DNA from: an uncultured Faecalibacterium sp.
GTDB taxonomy: Bacteria; Bacillota; Clostridia; Oscillospirales; Ruminococcaceae
Direction: 5' to 3'
DNA: 58,971 bases
Assembly (NCBI GenBank): GCA_934518555.1
Contig: CAKSXW010000005.1
Location: forward strand, 1 to 58,971
Shown: piece by piece, positions 1-8,417 of the stretch
How positions within the stretch are numbered: the stretch's first letter is position 1
Layout: each line of letters begins with the position of its first letter
Notes under the pieces: model-generated
Told to the model about the DNA's origin: nothing
Databases searched by the model: none
What the model saw: only the letters and a program-made list of their open reading frames with translations
Program-made: the position numbers and the translations under genes

Positions 1-30
1 TGGTACTATAATAACAGATAATTTTGTGAT

Positions 31-47
31 ATAAAATAGCATTTTAT
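31..47. promoter_or_regulatory. AT-rich inverted repeat upstream of AraC gene
   Basis: ATAAAAT and ATTTTAT are exact inverted copies separated by AGC. They lie between a TATAAT-like -10 element at 7-12 (its -35 would fall outside the window) and the AraC-type start at 67. The position suggests an operator or autoregulatory site; this is inference from symmetry only. Confidence 0.35.
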
Positions 48-66
48 TGATTAGAGGTGTCAGATA

Positions 67-912
67 TTGCTGTTTGATTGGAATGCCACCGCCGCCCCGG
101 CTGCCCTGCTGGACCTGCAGCTTTCCGGCCCCCGGACCCTCACCGGCGAGGGGCTGTGGGTGTGCCTGGTCTCCAGCGGCCGCTGCACCGCTTCTTTGCC
201 GGACCAGGGCCCTCTGCCCGGGGGCACTGCCCTGGTGCTGCCGCCCCAAAAGGTTCCGGCAGGCCACCTGATCCTCAGCCGGGCACCCCTGCGCCTGGAA
301 CCGGAGGGCAGTTGCCACCTGCTGTGCGCCCAGCTGACAGGCCAGGCCCCGGCCCGGTTTTTGGCCAGCCTCCAGGAGCTACCCTTTTTGGCCAAAGGCA
401 GCTCCTGCCCCGGTGCCGCCGAGCTGCTGGACCGTCTGGCCGCCGAGCCGGAACGCCACAGCCGGGCTCGCAGCCAGCTGACCTTTGCTTTGCTGTGTGA
501 ACTTTCGGACGCCGACAGTGCCGCCCCGGCCCTGCCGCCTCTGGTGCAGGCCGCCATAGAGGATATCCGGGCCAACTACGCCGGGCTTTACGGGGTGGAG
601 GAGCTCAGCGAACGGCTGGGGGTGTCCAAAAGCCACCTGGTCCGCACCTTTACCGCCGCCGTGGGGGTGCCCCCGGGCAAGTACCTGACCCGGGTGCGAG
701 TGGAGGCCGCCCAGCGGATGCTGCTGCACCGGGAATACACCCTGGACGTGGTGGCCAGCCTGTGTGGATTTTCCGGGGCCAACTACCTGTGCCGGGTGTT
801 CAAAAAAGAAACCGGCCAATCCCCTGCACAGTGGCGGGCATTGGCCGATCAATCCATCCGCTCCGGGCTGTCCCCTCAGGAGGCCCAGCGAGAGCAGGAG
901 CTGTTTATTTAA
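67..912 (+). CDS. AraC family transcriptional regulator
   Basis: A 281-residue DNA-binding regulator. The C-terminal 100 residues (about 160-258) form the two helix-turn-helix units of the AraC/XylS family: the first around ELSERLGVSKSHLVRTF, the second around VVASLCGFSGANYLCRVFKK, ending in the usual GxSPxxWR. The N-terminal part looks like a small cupin-type sensor domain but the ligand cannot be told. The start is a TTG at 67 preceded by AGAGGTG at 53-59; no ATG in this frame gives a better start. The stop overlaps the stop of the convergent MATE gene by two bases. It may control that exporter, whose promoter lies at the far end, but nothing in the sequence proves this. Confidence 0.85.
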   Translation: MLFDWNATAAPAALLDLQLSGPRTLTGEGLWVCLVSSGRCTASLPDQGPLPGGTALVLPPQKVPAGHLILSRAPLRLEPEGSCHLLCAQLTGQAPARFLASLQELPFLAKGSSCPGAAELLDRLAAEPERHSRARSQLTFALLCELSDADSAAPALPPLVQAAIEDIRANYAGLYGVEELSERLGVSKSHLVRTFTAAVGVPPGKYLTRVRVEAAQRMLLHREYTLDVVASLCGFSGANYLCRVFKKETGQSPAQWRALADQSIRSGLSPQEAQREQELFI

Positions 913-2207
913 GGTTGCGGCTTGGGGCGGAACAGCAGGAACACTGTCAGCACCGCCGTCAGCAGCTCTGTCGCCGGGAAGGCCGCCCACACGCCGGTCA
1001 TGCCAAACAGGGCACTGAGGGCCACCGAGCAGCCCACAATGGCCACCATGCCCCGGCAGATGGAGGTAAGGGAGGCCTCCATCGGGCGGTTGGTGGCGCT
1101 GAGGTAGCCTGCCGCCACGATGTTGAACCCGGCAAAAAAGTAGCCGATAAAGTACAGCCGCATGCCGGTGTGGGCCATCTGCGCCATCTGCACCGAGTTT
1201 TCGCTGTTGAACCAGCCCACAAAGGTGTCGGTCATGCCAAACACTGCCCCATACAGCACCGCTGCCAGGGCCAGGGCGGTGCCGCTACTCAGCAACAGCA
1301 GCTTCCGGGCTCCGGCCTTGTCATCCTTGCCGTAGCAGTGGCTCACCAGAGGCTGGGCACCCTGGGCCACACCGTTGAAGATGGCGGTAGCCACCAGGGC
1401 AAAGTTGGCCACCACACCATAGGCTGCCACGGCTACGTTGCCTGCCAGCCCCAGCAGCAAAAAGTTGAACACCGTGGTGGTAACACCGGAGGAAAGCTCC
1501 CCCACAAAGCCGGAGACCCCCAGCTGGCAGCTCTGGGCCAGCAGCTTTGCCGAGGGCCGCTGCCACACAAATTGCAGGCTGTTCTCCTTTTTAAAGAAGT
1601 GACGGCTGCACACCGTGATGCTGATGATGGGGGACACTGCCGTGGCCAGGGCCGCACCTGCCAGGCCCAGGCCCAAGGGGAACATAAAGATGTAGTCGAA
1701 CACCACATTGAACAGGCTGCTGCTGAGGGTGGCCACCATGGCAAGGGAGGGGTCTCCGTCGTTGCGGACAAACACCGACACGATGGAGTTGCACATAAAA
1801 AACGGGGTGAACAGCAAAAAGATCCGGGCGTAGGGGATGCCCAGGGCTACGATGCCGGCATCCCCTCCCATAAGCCTCAGCAATGCCCCGGGGCAGAAGG
1901 CTCCCACCAGGATAAAGGGCACCGAGGCCAGGCAGGCAAAAAAGATGGCGTTGGAAAAATACCGCTGGGCCCGGTCATCTCCCTGGGCCCGGAGGATGGC
2001 GTACCGGGTGGCAGCCCCCAGACCTATGAGGGCCCCAATGGCAAAGATCACATTATAAACGGGCAGGCACAGGTTCAGCAGGGTAACGCCGTCGGTACCG
2101 GCAGCCTGGGCGATAAAATAAGTATCCGCCAGGATATAGCAAGAGGTGCCCAGCAGACCAAAGATATTCTGGGACACATAGCGAAAGAACTGTTTGGTGA
2201 TGTTCAT
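909..2207 (-). CDS. MATE family efflux transporter
   Basis: A 432-residue membrane protein of the multidrug and toxin extrusion family, which exports cationic drugs or metabolites in exchange for Na+ or H+. It shows about twelve hydrophobic segments; the N-terminus (NIFGLLGTSCYILADTYFIA) is typical of the NorM/MepA-like clostridial branch. Length is normal for the family. Start ATG at 2207 has AAAGGAA upstream. It is transcribed alone from a promoter at 2245-2274 and converges on the AraC regulator. Substrate is not predictable. Sure of family, not of function. Confidence 0.9.
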   Translation of the reverse strand: MNITKQFFRYVSQNIFGLLGTSCYILADTYFIAQAAGTDGVTLLNLCLPVYNVIFAIGALIGLGAATRYAILRAQGDDRAQRYFSNAIFFACLASVPFILVGAFCPGALLRLMGGDAGIVALGIPYARIFLLFTPFFMCNSIVSVFVRNDGDPSLAMVATLSSSLFNVVFDYIFMFPLGLGLAGAALATAVSPIISITVCSRHFFKKENSLQFVWQRPSAKLLAQSCQLGVSGFVGELSSGVTTTVFNFLLLGLAGNVAVAAYGVVANFALVATAIFNGVAQGAQPLVSHCYGKDDKAGARKLLLLSSGTALALAAVLYGAVFGMTDTFVGWFNSENSVQMAQMAHTGMRLYFIGYFFAGFNIVAAGYLSATNRPMEASLTSICRGMVAIVGCSVALSALFGMTGVWAAFPATELLTAVLTVFLLFRPKPQP

Positions 2208-2244
2208 CCGTGGATTCCTTTCCCAAAAGAGTGTGCGTCCGGGT

Positions 2245-2274
2245 ATTGTAGCACAGTCTGCCGGGCAAAGTCAA
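2245..2274 (-). promoter_or_regulatory. Sigma-A type promoter of the MATE gene
   Basis: On the minus strand TTGACT (2274-2269), an 18-base spacer and TACAAT (2250-2245) sit about 40 bases before the ATG at 2207. Confidence 0.6.
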
Positions 2275-2318
2275 CTGCAAAACCGCCCTGCAGCGAACAA
2301 AAAAGTTTGCTGCCGCCG

Positions 2319-2347
2319 TTGCGTCTGCCGGGGTGCTGGTGTATACT
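2319..2347 (+). promoter_or_regulatory. Promoter of the pfkB-like/PAP2 operon
   Basis: TTGCGT, 17-base spacer, TATACT, about 65 bases before the ATG at 2414. It is divergent from the MATE promoter, which lies about 45 bases away. Confidence 0.55.
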
Positions 2348-2413
2348 GGAACAGTCCGATTTCCGGCCCCCGGGGCTGGCAGCGGACACACCCTATGATC
2401 CTGGAGGTCCCCT

Positions 2414-3421
2414 ATGGCCGGCAACACCCTGTTTTCTCTTGGCGAAGCTCTTATTGATCTGGTCCCCACCCAGGCAGGCTGCTCCTTTGAGCAGGTGCCT
2501 GCCTTTGCGCCCCAGGTGGGCGGCGGCCCGGCCCGGGTCTGCGCTGCCTTTGCCCGGCTGGGGGGCCGCAGCAGCCTGATCACCCAGCTGGGGGAGGACC
2601 CCTTTGGCCATCAGATCGCCCGGGAGCTGGCAGACCGGGGCGTGGACCTGAGCCACCTGACCTTTACTTCTGCCGCCGGCACCGCCCTGGCCTTTTCCAG
2701 CCAGGACCCCCAGGGCATCCAGACGGTGCACCTTTGCCGCAAGCCCTCGGCGGAGCTGCTGTATGCTCCGGAACAGCTGGACCCCGGCTGGTTCCGGGAG
2801 GCCTTTGCCCTGCACTTTGGCAGTGGGTGCCTGGTGGACAGCCCCATGCGGTTCACCCACCTGGCTGCCATCGCCGCCGCCCGGCAGGCCGGAGCCCTGG
2901 TGAGCTTTGCCCCGGGGCTGCGGCCGGGCTTTTGGCCTGACCGGGAGATGCTGCGCCAGACGGTGCTGCAGTTTGCTCCCCGGGCCCACATCCTCCAGCT
3001 TTCGGAGGGGGAGCCGGAGTTTTTGACCGGGTCCTCGGACCTGGACACCGCCCTGCCCCGGCTGCTGACCGGAAAGCTGCAATTGGTGGTGTACACCGGC
3101 AGCCAGGGGGCCCGGGCCTATACCCGCCGCACCCGGGCTGCTGCCGCCTGCCGGGACCTGGCAAAGCTGGACCTTGCCCATGCCAGCCACGGCTTTTTTG
3201 GCTGTTTTTTGTGGCAGCTGCTGCAAAAGGGGGTTACCGCCGACAAGCTGGAGACCCTCTCCCGTAAAGCCCTGGAGGAGGCCCTGGCAGTGTCCAATCG
3301 GTTCCGGCTCCTGAGTGCCCGGAGACACGGGGCCCTGGCAGGCTTCCCCACTCCGGAGCAGCTGGACCCGGCGGCTCCGGCCCACTTTTTGCCCACGGAA
3401 GGAGACTCCCATGGCCTTTGA
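2414..3421 (+). CDS. PfkB-fold protein, probably catalytically degenerate
   Basis: A 335-residue protein with the overall length and layout of ribokinase/fructokinase family sugar kinases: N-terminal SLGEALIDLVP, a GGGPARVCAAFARLGG sugar-binding loop (about 35-50), and a C-terminal helical region. The hallmark catalytic motif DTTGAGDxFxG is replaced by DLAHASHGFFG (about 252-262), so the anion-hole glycines and the catalytic Asp are gone (the Asp is His). The FDxNxR motif is also altered to FAPGLR (about 163). By family knowledge a kinase without that Asp should be inactive. Start ATG 2414 has GGAGG at 2402-2406. It overlaps the PAP2 gene by 11 bases. Best read as a pseudokinase or a sugar-binding/regulatory relative of fructokinase. 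Confidence 0.8.
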   Translation: MAGNTLFSLGEALIDLVPTQAGCSFEQVPAFAPQVGGGPARVCAAFARLGGRSSLITQLGEDPFGHQIARELADRGVDLSHLTFTSAAGTALAFSSQDPQGIQTVHLCRKPSAELLYAPEQLDPGWFREAFALHFGSGCLVDSPMRFTHLAAIAAARQAGALVSFAPGLRPGFWPDREMLRQTVLQFAPRAHILQLSEGEPEFLTGSSDLDTALPRLLTGKLQLVVYTGSQGARAYTRRTRAAAACRDLAKLDLAHASHGFFGCFLWQLLQKGVTADKLETLSRKALEEALAVSNRFRLLSARRHGALAGFPTPEQLDPAAPAHFLPTEGDSHGL

Positions 3422-3941
3422 ATTTGCTTTTCTGGACTGGCTGTATCAGTTCCGCAACCCGGTAATGAACAGTCTGGCCATCTTTTTTGATACCGCCGGG
3501 GCCCACGGCGAGCTTTGGATCGCTGTGACCCTGGTGCTGCTGGCCTTCCGGTCCACCCGTAAGGCCGGGGCCGCCATGGCCCTGGCCCTGGGTCTGTATC
3601 TGCTGGCCGGGCACTTTTTGCTGAAGCCCCTGTTTGCCCGGCCCCGGCCCTGTGACCTGAACACCGCCATCACCATGCTGGTGCCCCGGCCCCACGGCCA
3701 CTCCTTCCCCTCCGGCCACACGGCCTCGGGGGTGGCGGCGGCCTTTGCCCTCTGGCTGCAAAACCGGAAGCTGGGCACCCCGGCCCTGGCACTGGCGGCC
3801 TTTATCGCCTTTACCCGGCTGTACCTGTATGTGCACTTTCCCACCGATATCCTGGGGGGTGTGGTGCTGGGGGTGGCCCTGGGTGCCGCAGCCTCGGCGA
3901 TCGTAGACCGTCTGGCCCAGAGCCGCCACCAAAAGAACTGA
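3411..3941 (+). CDS. PAP2 superfamily membrane phosphatase
   Basis: A 176-residue integral membrane phosphatase of the phosphatidic acid phosphatase type 2 family, whose members dephosphorylate lipid phosphates such as PA, PGP or undecaprenyl diphosphate. All three signature motifs are present: K-x6-RP (about 71-79), PSGH (about 99-102) and TR-x5-H-x3-D (about 134-145). About five hydrophobic segments. The start at 3411 is chosen because GGAAGGAGA sits at 3397-3405; the open frame extends further upstream inside the pfkB-like gene. It is translationally coupled to that gene. Specific substrate unknown. Confidence 0.9.
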   Translation: MAFEFAFLDWLYQFRNPVMNSLAIFFDTAGAHGELWIAVTLVLLAFRSTRKAGAAMALALGLYLLAGHFLLKPLFARPRPCDLNTAITMLVPRPHGHSFPSGHTASGVAAAFALWLQNRKLGTPALALAAFIAFTRLYLYVHFPTDILGGVVLGVALGAAASAIVDRLAQSRHQKN

Positions 3942-3958
3942 TCTTGTTTTCAACCAAA

Positions 3959-4006
3959 AACGTCCTCCCTTGGAGCTTTTGCCCAAAGGAGGACGTTGTT
4001 TTTTGT
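3959..4006. terminator. Bidirectional intrinsic terminator
   Basis: AACGTCCTCC (3959-3968) pairs with GGAGGACGTT (3988-3997), followed by G and TTTTTT on the plus strand and preceded by A-rich sequence that gives U's on the minus strand. It lies between convergent PAP2 and metH. Confidence 0.85.
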
Positions 4007-4011
4007 TAGGT

Positions 4012-6432
4012 TTACACCCCAAAGAATTCCTTGGCAATGTCGGCACTGCACTTGGCGTCTTTGGCGTACCAGTCTGCCCCGATCTTTTTGGCGTATTCCG
4101 GGGTCAGCACTGCCCCACCCACCATGATCTTACAGTCCAGCCCGGCGGCGTGGAGGGCTGCAATGGTCTCCTCCATACTCTTGAGGGTGGTGGTCATCAG
4201 GGCCGACAGGCCCACCAGGTGCACATCCTTTTCCCGTACCGTGTCCACCACAGTCTCCACCGGCACATCCCGGCCCAGGTCCAGCACCTCAAAGCCGTAG
4301 TTTTCCAGGATCACCCGGACGATGTTCTTGCCGATGTCGTGGACATCCCCCTTTACGGTAGCCAGGACGATGCGGCCCTTGCTGGCACTTGCCTGGCCCT
4401 TTTGGGCAATGGCGGTCTTGATCTCCTCAAAGGCACTCTGGGCGGCACTGGCAGCCTGCAGCAGCTGGGGCAAAAAGAGGGTGCCTTTTTCGTACTTGCT
4501 GCCTACGATGTCCAAGGCCGGGATCAAGGCCTGGTCCACCACTTCCAGGGGCTGTTTTTCTGCCAGCAGGGCCCGGGTCCGGGCGGCAGCCTCCCCCTTC
4601 AGGCCCTTTTCCACCGCCTTCATCAGGGGGGCATAGGGGCCCGACAGCTCCTGCTCCCCTGCCGGGGCCGGAACTGCCTGGGCTGCCTGCTGCAGGGCTG
4701 CCGAGGGCAGCACCTGGTTGGCGTAGCGTTCAATATACCGGGTGCTCTGGGGGTCCCGGTTGGTAAGCACATTATAGGCGTACACCGCCGCCATCATCTC
4801 CTGGCTGGAGGGGTTCATGATGGCCAGGTCCAGCCCGGCATACATGGCCATGGTCAGGAAGGTGGTGTTCAGGTAGGCCCGGCAGGGCAGGCCAAAGCTG
4901 ATGTTGGACACCCCCAGCACCGTGCGGACCCCCAGCTCCTTTTTGCAGGCTTCCAGGGCCTGCACCGTAGCCAGCACATCCTTTTGCTGGGCACTGGCCG
5001 TCAGAGTGAGGCAGTCGATGTAGATATCCTCCCGGGGGATCCCCTCCTCCAGGGCGGCCCCCACGATGCGCCGGGCAATGTCCACCCGGTCCTGGGCTGC
5101 CGGCAGGATGCCCCGCTGGTCAATGGCCAGGCCCACGATGGCAGCACCGTATTTTTTGCACAGGGGCAGAATGGCCCGGAGCTTTTCTTCCTCGCCGTTG
5201 GTGGAGTTGACGATGGGCTTGCCGTTGTACACCCGGAGGCCCCGTTCCAGCGCCTCCACGTTGGAGGAATCCAGCTGCAAAGGCAGGCTCACCACGCTTT
5301 GCAGGGCCTTGACCACCTGCTCCATCACCACAGGCTCGTCCACCCCGGGGGCACCTACGTTCACATCCAGCACCTGGGCCCCGGCTTCCGCCTGGCTCAC
5401 CGCCTGTTCCAGCACATAGTTCATATCCCCTTCTCGCAAAGCCTGCTGGAACCGCTTTTTTCCCGTGGGGTTGATGCGCTCTCCCACCACGGTGATGCCG
5501 TCCACGTTGACATAATTCATGGGGGTGCACAGCACCGAGGGCATGGCGTGGGCCGGGCGGCCCGGCACACAGCCCTTGAACACCCCGTTCAGCAGCCGGA
5601 TGAACTCCGGCGTAGTGCCGCAGCAGCCGCCGGCGGCAAACAGATTCAGCTCCCGGTAGGGCTTCATCTCCAGGGCAAACAGCTGGGGGGTGATGTCGTA
5701 GCCGCTGCCGTCGGCCCGGGGCAGCCCGGCATTGGGCTTTACGAACACCGGGAAGTTGCCGGGCACTGCCTCTGCCAGCCGCTTTGCCATGGGAAAGATC
5801 TCCTTGGGCCCCAGGGAGCAGTTGATGCCCACGGCATCTGCCCCCAGGCCCCGGGCCACAGCCCCAAAGCTCTCCACGGTGCAGCCGGTAAAGGTGCGGC
5901 CCCCGGCCTCAAAGCTCATGCTGGCCAGAACAGGCAGCCGGGTGTTTTCCCGGGCTGCCAGCAGGGCCGCTTTCAGCTCATACAGGTCCGTAAAAGTCTC
6001 AAAAAAGATCAGATCTGCCCCGGCGTCCTGGCCAGCCTTTACGATCCGGGCATACTCTGCCACAGCGTCCTCAAAGACCAAGGTGCCGTTGGGCTCCAGC
6101 AGCTCCCCCAGGGGGCCCACATCCAGGGCCGTAAGGGCCCCGTAGGGTGCACAGGCCTCTTTGCACAGGGTGATGCCGGCGGCAATGATCTGCTCCAGGC
6201 TGTAGGCACTGCCTGCCAGCTTGTGGGGGGAGGCCCCAAAGGTGTTGGCGTTGACCACCCGGCTGCCGGCGGCGGCATACTGGCTGTGGATGCCCCGGAT
6301 CAGGTCCGGGTCGGTGATGTTCAGTTCCTCAGGCCGGGCCCCCAGCTGGAGGCCTGCGGCTTGCAGCATGGTGCCCATGCCGCCATCCAGCAGGATGGTA
6401 TTGTTCTGGTTAAAAAGTTCACTCGCTTGCAC
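4012..6432 (-). CDS. metH: Cobalamin-dependent methionine synthase, lacking activation domain
   Basis: An 806-residue enzyme that transfers the methyl group of 5-methyltetrahydrofolate to homocysteine through cobalamin. In order: homocysteine methyltransferase barrel (about 1-290) with zinc-ligand cysteines in INCSLGP and GGCCGTTPE; pterin-binding barrel (about 300-570) beginning VVGERINPTGKK; B12 cap (about 590-680); and Rossmann B12-binding domain (about 680-806) with the base-off histidine motif GDVHDIGKNIV. The fourth, SAM-dependent reactivation domain of E. coli MetH (about 1,200 residues in all) is absent and is supplied by the upstream overlapping gene. The two reading frames overlap by 14 bases. 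The gene ends beside the terminator at 3959. Confidence 0.95.
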   Translation of the reverse strand: MQASELFNQNNTILLDGGMGTMLQAAGLQLGARPEELNITDPDLIRGIHSQYAAAGSRVVNANTFGASPHKLAGSAYSLEQIIAAGITLCKEACAPYGALTALDVGPLGELLEPNGTLVFEDAVAEYARIVKAGQDAGADLIFFETFTDLYELKAALLAARENTRLPVLASMSFEAGGRTFTGCTVESFGAVARGLGADAVGINCSLGPKEIFPMAKRLAEAVPGNFPVFVKPNAGLPRADGSGYDITPQLFALEMKPYRELNLFAAGGCCGTTPEFIRLLNGVFKGCVPGRPAHAMPSVLCTPMNYVNVDGITVVGERINPTGKKRFQQALREGDMNYVLEQAVSQAEAGAQVLDVNVGAPGVDEPVVMEQVVKALQSVVSLPLQLDSSNVEALERGLRVYNGKPIVNSTNGEEEKLRAILPLCKKYGAAIVGLAIDQRGILPAAQDRVDIARRIVGAALEEGIPREDIYIDCLTLTASAQQKDVLATVQALEACKKELGVRTVLGVSNISFGLPCRAYLNTTFLTMAMYAGLDLAIMNPSSQEMMAAVYAYNVLTNRDPQSTRYIERYANQVLPSAALQQAAQAVPAPAGEQELSGPYAPLMKAVEKGLKGEAAARTRALLAEKQPLEVVDQALIPALDIVGSKYEKGTLFLPQLLQAASAAQSAFEEIKTAIAQKGQASASKGRIVLATVKGDVHDIGKNIVRVILENYGFEVLDLGRDVPVETVVDTVREKDVHLVGLSALMTTTLKSMEETIAALHAAGLDCKIMVGGAVLTPEYAKKIGADWYAKDAKCSADIAKEFFGV

Positions 6433-7108
6433 AGGTCTTTCCCCTCTTTCTGTATTCGCAGCGGTGCCGCAGCACGCAGTGACCGCAGCCTGCCAGGCGG
6501 CCCTTTACCGGGTGCTGACTGACCCCCAGGATGGCGGTGACGCTTTTGCGGGGGGTCATCAGGTTGGCGTCGGTGACCCACAGCCCGGCCCGGCGTGGGG
6601 TATCCAGGGCCGTCGCCACCAGGGGCTGCACGGCAATATCCCAGTCCCCATACCCCGGCGAGAACCGTCCCGTCATGTACAGGCCCTGTTCTGCGGCCCA
6701 CTGCCGCAGCTGGGCCTCTGCCAGGTCGGCGGCCTGCTCTGCCAGGGCACTGCCCAAGGCATCGGAGGCCACCCCGGCGGCAATGTCCCCCACCCCGGCC
6801 CGGCGGATCTGGGCATCCACCCCGGGGCCCAGAGTCACCGCCAGCAGAATGGCCTGGCTGCAGCCCTCCAGGTGCCGCTGCACGTCCTGCCCCGGCAGCA
6901 GCCCGGCCTGCTCCAGGGCGGTGGTCTCTGCCAGGAGCCACACCGCCCGGGGGGTAGCCGCTGCCAGCAGGGGCACAGCACACCGTTCCAGCAGGGCCAT
7001 GGTGGCAGCATCCGGCTGGCCCCGGGCCCCAAAATACCGGGCCGCCTGGGCCAGATCGATCTGTTCCGGTTTTTCCATGGCCAATGTCCGGCTCTGCCCC
7101 AGCTGCAT
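6419..7108 (-). CDS. Methionine synthase activation-domain protein
   Basis: A 229-residue stand-alone homologue of the C-terminal MetH activation domain, which binds SAM and reductively remethylates oxidised cob(II)alamin. The motif RFSPGYGDWDIAVQ and the following LMTPRKSVTAILGVS match the activation-domain SAM-binding region; the C-terminal CGHCVLRHRCEYRKRG is cysteine-rich as in other free-standing versions. The ATG at 7108 is preferred over the longer frame (to 7336) because AGGAGG lies just upstream and the promoter at 7149-7177 would otherwise be inside the gene. It is the first gene of a two-gene operon with metH, overlapping it by 14 bases. Confidence 0.88.
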   Translation of the reverse strand: MQLGQSRTLAMEKPEQIDLAQAARYFGARGQPDAATMALLERCAVPLLAAATPRAVWLLAETTALEQAGLLPGQDVQRHLEGCSQAILLAVTLGPGVDAQIRRAGVGDIAAGVASDALGSALAEQAADLAEAQLRQWAAEQGLYMTGRFSPGYGDWDIAVQPLVATALDTPRRAGLWVTDANLMTPRKSVTAILGVSQHPVKGRLAGCGHCVLRHRCEYRKRGKTCASE

Positions 7109-7129
7109 GGTCCTGTCCTCCTTGCATGA

Positions 7130-7177
7130 TTGAAATGAAGTAGTTTCAAGTATACCGCAGACATAGGATTTTATCAA
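7130..7177 (-). promoter_or_regulatory. Promoter and inverted repeat before the metH operon
   Basis: On the minus strand TTGATA (7177-7172), 17-base spacer, TATACT (7154-7149). Immediately downstream, at the expected transcription start, lies TTGAAA-N8-TTTCAA (7149-7130), an exact inverted repeat suited to a dimeric repressor. I see no SAM, cobalamin or T-box leader in the short space before the ATG at 7108, so control is more likely by a DNA-binding regulator (inference). Confidence 0.6.
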
Positions 7178-7231
7178 TCCCACAAAAACAGAACCCTGCG
7201 GTCCTCCTCTGGGCCCATTCTGTAAAAAGGC

Positions 7232-7263
7232 AAAGCCGGGCGGTCTGCAGACCGCCCGGCTTT
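7232..7263 (-). terminator. Intrinsic terminator after the ygiQ-metallo-beta-lactamase operon
   Basis: A perfect 32-base palindrome: AAAGCCGGGCGGTCTG followed by its exact complement. On the minus strand it is followed by GCC and TTTTT. It separates the upstream minus-strand operon from the metH promoter. Confidence 0.85.
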
Positions 7264-7286
7264 GTTCTATCCCAGTTTTTCGTTTT

Positions 7287-8417
7287 TTATTTGATGCAGC
7301 TGCTGCAGGGGGTATAGCCTGCTGCAATGGCCTCATCGTAGCTGGAGAAAAGGATCTGATTCTTTTCTGCCGGCAGGTTGGGGCAGCTGGGCAGGTGGAA
7401 CTTTTTGCTGTTCACATTGCCGATGTAGGTCTGCTGGGCGGTGCTGGAGGCGGCAGGGTCCGTGGGGTTCAGCTGGGCATCCGGCACAAAGTGCTCCATG
7501 GCCACGGTGTAGTTCTGGCCGTCGCTGCCAATGGTGATGGTGCCCTGGAGGTCCGTGCGGTACACGTCCACCCCGGCGTCCCGGAGGATGCTCAAGGTCT
7601 CCTCATGGGGGTGGCCGTACTTGTTGCCTGCCCCACAGGAGATGATGCCCATCTCCGGCAGCACAGCGTTCAAAAACAGATACCCGGTGCTGGTGCTGGA
7701 GCCGTGGTGGCCCACCTGCAGCACATCCGCCTTCAGGTTGGCACCGCTGTTGACCAGGTCGGTCTCTGCGGTCTTTTCCATATCTCCTGTCAGCAGAAAG
7801 CTGGTGGAGCCATAGTCGATGCGGACCACCAGAGAGGTGTCGTTGGTGGAGCTGTAGGCCGCCACCGGGCCCAGCAGGGTCACGGTGGCACTGCCCAGGG
7901 GCCAGCTGGTGCCCACCGCAGGCACCTCCACCGCCAGGCCCTGCTGCTGGGTGTACTTGACAAAGTTCTGGAAGCACTTGGTGTCGGCCTGGGTCACGGG
8001 GCTGTACACATGGTTGGCCGGGAAGTAGGCCAAAGCTGCCGCCAGGCCTCCCACATGGTCCTCATGAGCGTGGGAGCAGAACACATATTGCAGTTCCTCC
8101 ACCCCCTGGCTTTGGAGGTAGGACACCACCAGGCTGCCGTCGTCCACGTTGCCGCCGTCGTACAGCATAAACTGGCCGTCGCATTCCACCAGCACACTGA
8201 GGGCCTGGCCCACATCGATAAAATGCATCTCAAAGGGCTGCTGGGCCCCGGTGCCGGACGCCCCCGGGGCTGCATTGGCACTGCCGCCGGGCACCGAGGG
8301 CAGGGCTCCGTCACAGGCTGCCAGGCTCAGGGCCAGGGCAGCTGCCAGGGCCAGGGCCGCCAGGCGGCGCAGCAGGCCCTGCTTCCGGGTCACTTTTTCT
8401 TTTTTCCAGTTTTCCAC
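7287..8417 (-). CDS. Surface lipoprotein with ComEC-like metallo-beta-lactamase and Ada-type metal-binding domain
   Basis: A 376-residue predicted lipoprotein. The N-terminus has basic residues, a hydrophobic run and a lipobox LAAC (Cys about 35). Then comes a metallo-beta-lactamase fold of the ComEC/Rec2 C-terminal type: FIDVGQALSVLVE, SHAHEDHVGG (about 114-123, HxHxDH metal site) and LLTGDME plus VGHHGS. The last 45 residues form a small domain with IGNVNSKKFHLPSC and TPCSSC, like the Ada-type metal-binding domain often fused to extracellular nucleases. Family relatives are thought to act on nucleic acid or phosphodiesters at the surface. The start is a GTG at 8417 overlapping the ygiQ end by 28 bases; a second GTG lies 8 codons downstream. 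Confidence 0.85.
   Translation of the reverse strand: MENWKKEKVTRKQGLLRRLAALALAAALALSLAACDGALPSVPGGSANAAPGASGTGAQQPFEMHFIDVGQALSVLVECDGQFMLYDGGNVDDGSLVVSYLQSQGVEELQYVFCSHAHEDHVGGLAAALAYFPANHVYSPVTQADTKCFQNFVKYTQQQGLAVEVPAVGTSWPLGSATVTLLGPVAAYSSTNDTSLVVRIDYGSTSFLLTGDMEKTAETDLVNSGANLKADVLQVGHHGSSTSTGYLFLNAVLPEMGIISCGAGNKYGHPHEETLSILRDAGVDVYRTDLQGTITIGSDGQNYTVAMEHFVPDAQLNPTDPAASSTAQQTYIGNVNSKKFHLPSCPNLPAEKNQILFSSYDEAIAAGYTPCSSCIK

Noticed and set aside
3970..6522. Very long plus-strand open frame opposite metH
   Set aside because: It is an antisense shadow in GC-rich coding sequence: composition is Gly/His/Gln-rich with no domain, while metH on the other strand has every expected motif.
7109..7230. 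SAM or cobalamin riboswitch in front of the metH operon
   Set aside because: The space between promoter (7149) and ATG (7108) is only about 40 bases, too short, and no conserved core is present.
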